39,502 nt of DNA from IMG/VR virus record IMGVR_UViG_3300046516_000422, positions 1-39,502 of that record; one strand, 5' to 3'. Below are positions 1-5,238 of this stretch, piece by piece. The DNA is from a virus. Below the pieces are notes generated by a model that worked only from the letters and a program-made list of their open reading frames with translations, ran no database searches and was not told the DNA's origin. Position 1 is the stretch's first letter. The number at the start of each line of letters is the position of its first letter. The position numbers and the translations under genes are program-made.

Positions 1-412
1 CGGCCCGGTCGACCCCGGCTACGGCCGCCCCGGCTTTTCGCCGGTCGACCCCGGCTTCGGCCAGGGCGGGCGCGACCACGTCTCGCCGCCGATCGTCTAC
101 CCGCCGGGCTTGCCCGACAACTCGCTGCCGCCGACGCCAGGCTTGCCGCCGCTCGAGCCGGTCGATCCGATCTATGGCATCCCCGAGCACCCGCCGGCGT
201 CGACCAAGCCGCCGGTCGGCATGTGGCCACCGATGAAGCCAGCGCGCGAGCGTCTGCCGGCCGGTAGCGTGCTGTTGGTGCCGCTGCCGACGGACAAGCC
301 GATGCCGATGCCGCCGGACGCGCCGACGGGCTCGACACCCGTGATCGCGTACTACGGGCCGGGCACGCTGCCGGTCGTCGTCTGGCTGCCGCCCCAGGCG
401 GCGCCGAAGTAG
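1..412 (+). CDS. PVDPG-repeat protein, C-terminal part (starts at 39092)
   Basis: This is the 3' part of a gene that begins at 39092 and crosses the circular join; position 2 is the first base of a full codon and the frame stays open to the TAG at 410-412. The joined protein would be 231 aa. This part continues the proline/glycine-rich style: PVDPGYGRP, PVDPGFGQ, then PDNSLPP, PVDPIYG and a C-terminal segment ending VVVWLPPQAAPK. Similar low-complexity proteins with PDN(S/T)LP and PSH(P/T)IVLP motifs are, as I recall, found in other podoviruses of proteobacteria without known function. No signal peptide or membrane segment is visible. It is the last gene of the rightward operon starting at 38044. 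Function is unknown; a structural or surface role is only a guess. Confidence 0.8.
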   Translation, partial: GPVDPGYGRPGFSPVDPGFGQGGRDHVSPPIVYPPGLPDNSLPPTPGLPPLEPVDPIYGIPEHPPASTKPPVGMWPPMKPARERLPAGSVLLVPLPTDKPMPMPPDAPTGSTPVIAYYGPGTLPVVVWLPPQAAPK

Positions 413-422
413 CACAAGCACG

Positions 423-449
423 CGCCGCGGCGCATCACGCGCCGCGGCG
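423..449. terminator. Hairpin between convergent genes
   Basis: A 10-bp element CGCCGCGGCG occurs twice (423-432 and 440-449). It is self-complementary, so the copies form a perfect stem with a 7-nt loop, followed by TTT on the + strand. It lies exactly in the 39-bp gap between the rightward PVDPG gene (stop 412) and the leftward gene ending at 452, where a terminator is expected. The short T-run makes it a weak intrinsic terminator. Confidence 0.55.
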
Positions 450-451
450 TT

Positions 452-910
452 TCACTCGTCCGGCCCCAGGAGTCTTTCGATCGTGCGCAAGAGCTGCATT
501 GCGACCGCCAGGCGGGCGCCTTCCGAGCTCGACGACGCTATGCCGGCGCCGTTGGCGCGCGCCTTGTACGCGCGCAATGGCACCGCAGCGCGCAGCGCTG
601 CCCTGTCCGGTATGAGCTCGAGGGGGAAATGCTGACCGCCGTTGCCGTTGCTGCGCGGCGTGCCGGCATCGATGTCGACACCGTCGCGCGCGGGCTTGGG
701 CTTGCGCGGTCGCTTGGGCTTGGGCTTCGGCGGTCGTTGCGCGGCGGTTTTCGTCGCGCGTTTCGCGCCGTTGATGGTCGCCATTGTCGCTTGGAATTTT
801 GCGAGACGTTCGGGCGTCCAGGCAGACTTTCCGGCTTTTTTCAACGTGGCGAAGTGGGCGTTATTCGCTTTGCGCTGTGCAGACGTCCAGCGCTTACCTT
901 TGGCGCTCAC
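452..910 (-). CDS. Basic hypothetical phage protein
   Basis: The product is 152 aa and of unknown function. Residues about 1-50 (KRWTSAQRKANNAHF, WTPERLAKFQATM) are basic and helical, reminiscent of short DNA-binding segments in phage proteins. They are followed by a lysine/proline-rich linker (KPKPKRPRKPKP) and a C-terminal helix ending LLRTIERLLGPDE. The pattern is a nucleic-acid-binding head plus a small C-terminal module, but no catalytic motif is visible. The ATG overlaps the stop of the upstream gene (907-910, ATGA), so the two are translationally coupled. It converges with the PVDPG gene. Confidence 0.65.
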   Translation of the reverse strand: MSAKGKRWTSAQRKANNAHFATLKKAGKSAWTPERLAKFQATMATINGAKRATKTAAQRPPKPKPKRPRKPKPARDGVDIDAGTPRSNGNGGQHFPLELIPDRAALRAAVPLRAYKARANGAGIASSSSEGARLAVAMQLLRTIERLLGPDE

Positions 911-1227
911 GTTTTCGGCTCGCCAATGAATTCGACGCTATGCAAGCGGCGAATGTATTGGCCTGAGAGTTTGCCGGTTTGCGTATTAAAGACTTCGATG
1001 CACGCGCCGACATCGGCCCAGCGGCATTCGATCAAGGCGCCGACGTGAGCATGCTTCAAGTGCGAGTAATTGCGCCAGCGCATGAGTGCGCGCGCCTTCG
1101 CATTCCACAAGCGCCAGGGACGGGCTTCGGAGTTTTCGTTTACAGGGTAGTCGGTCGTCGAATGCACAAGACGGAGCTTCGCAGGATTTCTACGCGCCGC
1201 GGGTGCGGCGTGAGCGCGCGCAAGCAT
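907..1227 (-). CDS. Hypothetical phage protein, first gene of leftward pair
   Basis: The product is 106 aa. The open frame extends upstream to 1317, but the start at 1227 is chosen because AAAGGAGG lies 6 nt upstream on the minus strand, an excellent Shine-Dalgarno site. The protein has NPAKLRLV near the N-terminus and a central RPWRLWNAKARALMRWRNYSHLKHAHVG region rich in aromatic and basic residues, then a short beta-like C-terminus (ALIECRWADVG, SVEFIG). I do not recognise the family. It forms a two-gene operon with the 452-910 gene and is divergent from the early genes beginning at 1348, across a region containing a repressor operator. Confidence 0.68.
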   Translation of the reverse strand: MLARAHAAPAARRNPAKLRLVHSTTDYPVNENSEARPWRLWNAKARALMRWRNYSHLKHAHVGALIECRWADVGACIEVFNTQTGKLSGQYIRRLHSVEFIGEPKT

Positions 1228-1347
1228 TTGCAGCCTCCTTTCATCGGTCGAATTTGGCCGGCGCCGGGGCGCGGCTGGGCAACTATGCCCGATTTTGCAG
1301 CGCGCAACTAGCGTCACCTACACGACAACGTCAGGTAATTGTCAGGA
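1228..1347. promoter_or_regulatory. Divergent early regulatory region with operator
   Basis: This 120-bp gap separates the leftward pair (start 1227) from the rightward early genes (start 1348). It holds an exact copy of the phage operator, GGGCAACTATGCCC at 1277-1290 (GGGCA-N4-TGCCC), far from the repressor gene at 37243-37689. Promoters for both directions are expected here. I see no -35/-10 pair close to consensus; TTGCGC read leftward at about 1302-1307 is a possible -35. Confidence 0.65.
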
Positions 1348-1710
1348 ATGAAGCAGCTCCCCATTGATTTCACCGCGGCGCGCCTGGCGCGCGACGAGGG
1401 CATTGCGCGCTCGAGCGCTCACGCCGAGCGTTTGTCGGACGGATGGAATGCGGGCGCGCTCGATGCTGTGCGTCTGTACGCGCTGCGCAATGCCGAGTTT
1501 CAGTCGGATGACGTGCGCGCCTGGGCGCATGCCGAGCTCGAGCTGCCGCTGCCGCCCGACGCGCGCGCGTGGGGCGGCGTCATGGTACGCGCGAGGCGCG
1601 CCGCAATCATCGCGCCGACGGATCGATTTCAACCAGGCAAAGCCGCCATATGCCATATGCACCCCAAGCGCGTATGGCGCTCGTTGCTGCACCGAGTCTG
1701 TGCAGCGTAG
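1348..1710 (+). CDS. Conserved early phage protein (MKQLPIDF family)
   Basis: The product is 120 aa. The ATG at 1348 has CAGGA just upstream; the frame could start at a TTG at 1339. The order MKQLPIDFTAARLARDEGI, then an alpha-helical middle with FQSDDVRAWA, then GGVMVRARRAAII and a C-terminal HMHPKRVWRSLLHR is a pattern I recall from small proteins in early/replication modules of proteobacterial phages. Their role is not established. It opens the rightward early operon just downstream of the 1277 operator, so it is probably under repressor control. No catalytic residues can be assigned. Confidence 0.75.
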   Translation: MKQLPIDFTAARLARDEGIARSSAHAERLSDGWNAGALDAVRLYALRNAEFQSDDVRAWAHAELELPLPPDARAWGGVMVRARRAAIIAPTDRFQPGKAAICHMHPKRVWRSLLHRVCAA

Positions 1711-1730
1711 ATGGTCAACCAGGAGCGAAA

Positions 1731-2678
1731 ATGTCAGCGACTAAGACGGTAAAGGCGACGGCATCAAGGAAGAGCACCAGCAAGGCGGTCACGGCGACGG
1801 ATTCAGCGACGCCGGCACCGCTCAAAAAGAAGGGCAGCGGGCCGATCGAGCTGCCCGAATTCAAGCGCGCGATGATCGTCGTTTATGTCATCGGCGAGAC
1901 GCCTTTGATCGTGCATGCGTGGAGTAAAAAAGCGCGCATCGAAATGCTCTTAAAGCAAATGGGGCAGACGGTGCCGCGGTATCCGCGTTCGCCCGTGCGC
2001 GATTTTCTGGACTCGATCTATCACACCGCGGACGGCGCCTACGGTTTCCCGGCGACGGCGCTTAAATCGGCGATGGTCAGCGCATGCACCAGCATGAACC
2101 GCGAGATTACGAAGATCGCCGCGCAACAGGCGTTCTATGTGCAGTCCGAGCGCGGCCTGGCGCAAACGGCGTTTACCGGCATCGATACGCCGATCCAGTT
2201 GGTGCGCCTGTATTCCCCCAACGCGCCGCGCATGCGCGAGGATGCGACCAAAATCGGCATCGGCCGAAGCAAGACGGCGATGCTGTCCTATCGCGCCGAG
2301 TTTGACCCTTGGGGCATGCGCGTCGCCGTGCAATATAACCGGCTGCTAGTGACGCGCTCGACCGTCGCGGCGTTGGTTGATACGGCGGGCTTTGCGGTCG
2401 GCATGGGCGAGTGGCGCCAGGAGCGCAGCGGCATCAACGGCTCTTTCCGCCTCGCGTCCGAAGCTGAACAAAAAATGATCGATGGATGGGCGAAGCAGCC
2501 ACCGAAGCCGCCGGTATTGCCCGACGAGCAAGCATTCATCGCCGAAGCGCTCGAGGCGCTGCGCGTCTACGGCGAAGCCAAGGACGAGCTCGAGACGGCG
2601 GCGGAAACGATGGTCGAGGCGGTCGCCAAGGTCGAAGCCACGCGCCGGCGCAACGGTCACGCCAGGGGGGTGCAATGA
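1731..2678 (+). CDS. Conserved early phage protein with TPLIVH motif
   Basis: The product is 315 aa. The reading frame is open upstream to 1569, but the ATG at 1731 carries AGGAGC 4 nt upstream and gives the natural N-terminus. A Lys/Thr/Ala-rich tail (1-45) precedes a beta-rich core with IGETPLIVHAW (about 60-70), YGFPATALKSAMVSA (about 105-120), YRAEFDPW (about 190) and a glycine-containing GMGEWRQERSGINGSF near 240. A charged helical tail ends the protein. This is a widespread but uncharacterised phage family usually found with early DNA-metabolism genes. The glycine-rich strand-loop pattern loosely recalls RAMP/Cas7-like folds, which is speculation. Its stop overlaps the next ATG (ATGA at 2675-2678). 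Confidence 0.8.
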   Translation: MSATKTVKATASRKSTSKAVTATDSATPAPLKKKGSGPIELPEFKRAMIVVYVIGETPLIVHAWSKKARIEMLLKQMGQTVPRYPRSPVRDFLDSIYHTADGAYGFPATALKSAMVSACTSMNREITKIAAQQAFYVQSERGLAQTAFTGIDTPIQLVRLYSPNAPRMREDATKIGIGRSKTAMLSYRAEFDPWGMRVAVQYNRLLVTRSTVAALVDTAGFAVGMGEWRQERSGINGSFRLASEAEQKMIDGWAKQPPKPPVLPDEQAFIAEALEALRVYGEAKDELETAAETMVEAVAKVEATRRRNGHARGVQ

Positions 2679-3166
2679 AACGCCCAATCGCGGACAGGCT
2701 CGAAGCGCTTTGGAACGCATCGCGCGGCAGCATGACGTGGCGCGACGTGGTCGCCGATGCGCGCGACAAGGCTTCGCCGCTGCATAGCGAATTCGAGTGG
2801 AATCACGCTAAGGCGCATGAGATTTACCTGCGCGAGCGGGCGCAGGCGCTGGTGCGCGATTGGTACGTCAACATGCAGACGGGCACCGACGAGGCATTCC
2901 GCACGCGCCGGCTCGTCAGTCTGCCGGCGGCGAGTCTCGAGGCGCCGCACGCGCGGCGTTATTTCCCGATCGAGTCGGTGCTGTCGGATGCGCACCAGCG
3001 CGATTTGTTGTTGCAGCAGGCGTTGCATGAGCTCGGCGCCTTCAAGCGAAAATATGGAACGCTCGCGCAGCTCGCGCGCGTGTTCGAGGCGATCGAGCGC
3101 ACCACGGGCGAAGTTGCAGCGCCCAGGGTGACGACCGCGCGGCGAAAGAAAGCACGCGCGGCCTGA
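2675..3166 (+). CDS. Conserved early phage protein, partner of the TPLIVH gene
   Basis: The product is 163 aa and starts at the ATG of the ATGA overlap with the previous gene. Recognisable blocks are SPLHSEFEWNHAKAHEIYLRERAQALV (about 35-62), a short beta region and an acidic/helical C-terminal part with LLLQQALHELGAFKRKYGTLAQLARVFEAIE, then a basic tail ARRKKARAA. I recall the order 'PLH..FEW', 'RRY', 'ELGAFKRKY' from phage proteins encoded beside the TPLIVH family; the function is unknown. The last ten codons and the stop are duplicated 64 bp downstream (see the repeat at 3133-3232). Confidence 0.75.
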   Translation: MKRPIADRLEALWNASRGSMTWRDVVADARDKASPLHSEFEWNHAKAHEIYLRERAQALVRDWYVNMQTGTDEAFRTRRLVSLPAASLEAPHARRYFPIESVLSDAHQRDLLLQQALHELGAFKRKYGTLAQLARVFEAIERTTGEVAAPRVTTARRKKARAA

Positions 3167-3232
3167 CGTGGCAAGGAGTCGCATCACCCTAGTACCGACC
3201 GCGCGGCGAGGGAGGGCGCGCGCGGCCTGACG
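3133..3232 (+). repeat. Direct duplication of the gene 3' end
   Basis: The 36-nt segment 3133-3168, which encodes the last codons and stop of the preceding gene, is repeated at 3197-3232 with 31 of 36 identities. All five differences are A in the gene copy and G in the downstream copy. The repeat runs directly into the GGCNN array, which starts one or two bases later. The second copy reads TARRGRARAA-stop against TARRKKARAA-stop. Confidence 0.75.
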
Positions 3233-3233
3233 A

Positions 3234-3605
3234 TGGCAGGTAAGGCAGGCGAGGAATGGCAGGGCGCGGCACGGCGCGGCTTAGCTGGGCCAGGCCGGGC
3301 AAGGCATGGCAGGCATGGCATTGCGTGGCGTGGCTGGGCTCCGCGTTGCATCGCGCGGCTTGGCGGGGCACGGCAGGCATTGCATTGCATGGTGACGCAA
3401 TGCGTGGCTGCGCGCGGCAACGCCGGGCGTGGCGCGGCAGGCGGGACGAGGCCCATCTGGGCACTGCCAGGCGGGGCGAGGCTAGGCGGGGCGCGGCCTG
3501 GCTCGGCATCGCGCAGCATGGCCGGCGTGGCGCGGCAGGCATGGCCGGGCCGGGCTTGGCACGGACGGGCCTGGCACGGCAAGGCAGGGCAAGGCAGTCG
3601 AGGCA
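3234..3605 (+). repeat. Degenerate GGCNN pentanucleotide array
   Basis: About 370 bp made largely of 5-bp units of the form GGCNN on the + strand (for example GGCGC-GGCAC-GGCGC-GGCTT and GGCAA-GGCAT-GGCAG), with occasional TGC, CGC or GCA variants and short phase slips. A 5-bp period returns to frame every 15 nt, so it leaves frames open on both strands. The resulting translations (WHGRAWHGKAGQG-like and PCQARPCQARPG-like) are low complexity and not convincing as proteins. The array has strong G-over-C skew and lies immediately upstream of the replication gene at 3618, whose Shine-Dalgarno follows it. I see no ordinary gene here. A role in replication or R-loop formation is inference. Confidence 0.85.
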
Positions 3606-3617
3606 TAGAGGACGAGC

Positions 3618-4265
3618 ATGCACAGTTACCCGCATCACATCGGCGATTTTGCGAAAGCGACCAGGGGGCTCACGCTCACGGAGCGCGGCGCATACCGCGA
3701 ATTGCTCGACCAATACTATGCGCACGAAGCACCGTTACCGCTCGACAAGCGCGAACGCTACCGGCTCGCCGGGGCGGTAACGCTTGCCGAGCGCGTCGCG
3801 GTCGACTACGTCGTCGCCAAGTTTTTCGAGCAAGAGGACGACGGCCACCACCAAAAGCGCGCCGACGCCGAGCTCGCGAAGTATCACATCCGCCACAGCA
3901 AGGCGCTGGCGGCGTCCGTCACGCGCTGGGCGGGCGATGCTAAAACGCGACCCAAGCATGCGCCGAGCAATGCTCAATCGATGCTCGACGAGGCGCCAAG
4001 CAATGCTCGAGCCGATGCTCAAAGCGGCGCCGAGCAATGCTTGGACGATGCTCGGCCGATGCTAACCAAAACCGTTATATCTAATAACGGTGCAGTGACT
4101 TCCAACGAAGCCGCGCGCGGGGATTGGATGCGATCGCCGGAGGGCATTGTTGCCAAAGGCAAAACCGTCGGCATTGAAGCGCGACCAGGGGAAGCCTTAC
4201 CGCAATTGCGCATGCGCGTGCTGCGCGCAGTCGCCGAGCACAAACACCACAACACCGGCGAATAG
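3618..4265 (+). CDS. Replication protein, DUF1376 (YdaU-like) family
   Basis: The product is 215 aa and starts at an ATG with GAGGACGAG upstream. Residues 1-85 (YPHHIGDFAKATRGLTLTERGAYRELLDQYY, then LPLDK, then a helical VVAKFFEQED block) match the DUF1376 domain known from phage and prophage replication-initiation proteins. The family usually has a winged-helix-like N-terminal domain. The middle (about 115-150) has an 11-aa quasi-repeat (APSNAQSMLDE, APSNARADAQSG, AEQCLDDARPML) that mirrors DNA iterons inside the gene. The C-terminal 65 aa are not recognisable. No helicase or primase is visible in the genome, so replication is likely host-dependent with this as origin-binding protein. Confidence 0.8.
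   Translation: MHSYPHHIGDFAKATRGLTLTERGAYRELLDQYYAHEAPLPLDKRERYRLAGAVTLAERVAVDYVVAKFFEQEDDGHHQKRADAELAKYHIRHSKALAASVTRWAGDAKTRPKHAPSNAQSMLDEAPSNARADAQSGAEQCLDDARPMLTKTVISNNGAVTSNEAARGDWMRSPEGIVAKGKTVGIEARPGEALPQLRMRVLRAVAEHKHHNTGE
3936..4091 (+). other. Candidate lambda-type replication origin (iterons plus AT-rich palindrome)
   Basis: Eight copies of ATGCT begin at 3937, 3970, 3981, 4003, 4015, 4037, 4048 and 4059, spaced 33, 11, 22, 12, 22, 11 and 11 bp, so nearly all lie on the same DNA face. They fall in three 33-34 bp units starting at 3960, 3993 and 4027. Directly after the last copy is an AT-rich stretch in this GC-rich genome, with a perfect 8-bp inverted repeat ACCGTTAT/ATAACGGT (4071-4078, 4084-4091, loop ATCTA). 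Iterons followed by an AT-rich unwinding region inside the initiator gene is the arrangement of lambda ori in gene O. Confidence 0.7.
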
Positions 4266-4269
4266 CAAA

Positions 4270-4554
4270 ATGACGCGGCCGGTCGCCAAGCGCGAGCTAT
4301 TCGACATCGTCGAACGATTGGACGCCTTCGGCGCCAACAATGTCGACATCGCCGACGTGCTCGGACTCGCCGACACGCGCGTCAGCGCGATCAAGCGCGA
4401 AATCGGCGTCGGCCACGGCCGCTATTCCTGGCGGTTCGCTGGCCAGGGCGAATTGCGTTTCGAGCTTCTGCGCCAGGATTGCGAGCTCTTCGAGCTCGTT
4501 GAAGATTTCCGATGTCGCATGACGAAATCCATCCGCGGGCGGCGATTGACGTAA
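4270..4554 (+). CDS. Small HTH-like protein downstream of replication gene
   Basis: The product is 94 aa, starting 5 nt after the replication gene's stop. Residues about 10-50 (LFDIVERLDAFGANNVDIADVLGLADTRVSAIKREIGV) have the spacing of a helix-turn-helix (NNVDIADVLGL, turn, TRVSAIKREI), followed by a basic GRYSWRF and a helix with ELLRQDCELFELVEDF. It could be a DNA-binding regulator or replication accessory protein. A longer frame begins at 4147 inside the upstream gene but is not supported. It is the last early gene before terS. Confidence 0.65.
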   Translation: MTRPVAKRELFDIVERLDAFGANNVDIADVLGLADTRVSAIKREIGVGHGRYSWRFAGQGELRFELLRQDCELFELVEDFRCRMTKSIRGRRLT

Positions 4555-4559
4555 ATTCG

Positions 4560-4581
4560 TGGGCATGAGCAAAAATGCCCA
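4560..4581 (+). promoter_or_regulatory. Inverted repeat over the terS start, near-operator
   Basis: TGGGCAT and ATGCCCA (4560-4566 and 4575-4581) form a 7-bp inverted repeat with an 8-nt loop that contains part of the terS start region (ATG 4565). Within it, 4567-4580 differs by one base from the repressor operator found at 35550-35563. As RNA it could mask the start codon; as DNA it could be a weak repressor site at the early/late boundary. No clear Shine-Dalgarno precedes terS. Confidence 0.4.
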
Positions 4582-5083
4582 GCCTCCGAAGCCGAGCACC
4601 AAGCGCAAGCGGCCGAAGCCCGAGCCCGCGAAGCGCAAGCGCGGGCGCCCGTCGAAATTCGACGAGCGCTACGTCGGCATTGCGCGCAAGGCGGCGCGCA
4701 TGGGCGCCACCAACGAGGATTTAGCCGAATACTTCGCGGTCAATCCGAGCACGATCGACGATTGGATTGCGAGCCGGCCGGAATTTTCAGGCGCCATAAA
4801 AGAAGGACGCTCCGATGCCAATGCGCGCGTCGAGCGCGCGCTATTCGAGCGTGCCTGTGGTTACGAGCACGACGACATCGACATCCGCACCATTGCCATA
4901 GGCGACGGCCGCAGCGAAATCGTGCAGACGCCTGTGCGCCGCTACTTCGCGCCGGACACGACCGCCTGCATTTTCTGGACAAAAAACCGGATGCCGGATC
5001 GCTGGCGCGACAAGATACAGCACGAACATAGCGGCATCGATTTTGCGTTGATCCTGGCGCAAGCCCGTAAGCGCGCATCGTGA
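4565..5083 (+). CDS. terS: Terminase small subunit
   Basis: The DNA-recognition subunit of the packaging motor, 172 aa from ATG 4565 (a GTG at 4559 would add two residues). After a basic N-terminal tail with an AT-hook-like KRKRGRPSKF, residues about 35-75 form a helix-turn-helix (IARKAARMGATNEDLAEYFAVNPSTIDDWI). Then comes FSGAIKEGRSDANARVERALFERACGYEHDD, the characteristic signature of phage small terminases. The C-terminal part (FAPDTTACIFWTKNRMPDRWRDK) also matches this family. It lies directly before a 52-aa protein and terL with 4-bp overlaps. The AT-hook motif is notable because it recurs in three other proteins of this phage. Confidence 0.88.
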   Translation: MSKNAQPPKPSTKRKRPKPEPAKRKRGRPSKFDERYVGIARKAARMGATNEDLAEYFAVNPSTIDDWIASRPEFSGAIKEGRSDANARVERALFERACGYEHDDIDIRTIAIGDGRSEIVQTPVRRYFAPDTTACIFWTKNRMPDRWRDKIQHEHSGIDFALILAQARKRAS

Positions 5084-5238
5084 CCACGCGCTACAACCAG
5101 CACAAGGCGCGCGCCAGCACGCCGGCGAGCTACATCCCCGGCAACGCGCCGGCGCCGGCCGAGCTCGAGCTCGCCAAGCGGCGGCGCCAGGCGCGCGTGC
5201 GATCGCATCGGCAGCGTGCCAAAGGCGGGCGTAAATGA
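5080..5238 (+). CDS. Small basic protein between terS and terL
   Basis: A 52-aa frame with a GTG start overlapping the terS stop (GTGA at 5080-5083) and a stop overlapping the terL ATG (ATGA at 5235-5238). The double 4-bp overlap and the fit between two certain genes support it despite its size. The protein begins MTTRYNQHKARASTP, has a Pro/Ala/Glu middle and ends in an Arg-rich tail with a dozen basic residues. It may bind DNA or only serve translational coupling to terL. I know no family for it. Confidence 0.65.
   Translation: MTTRYNQHKARASTPASYIPGNAPAPAELELAKRRRQARVRSHRQRAKGGRK

Noticed and set aside
3133-3232. Diversity-generating retroelement, suggested by A-only differences in a short repeat
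   Set aside because: No reverse transcriptase or Avd-like gene was found, and the repeat is only 36 bp.
3233-3943. Long open frames on both strands through the GGCNN array (up to 236 aa)
   Set aside because: The 5-bp repeat keeps frames open on both strands, the translations are low complexity, and the certain replication gene at 3618 overlaps them.
4142-4155. GGGCATTGTTGCCA inside the replication gene as an operator
   Set aside because: One mismatch, within coding sequence, no promoter elements nearby.
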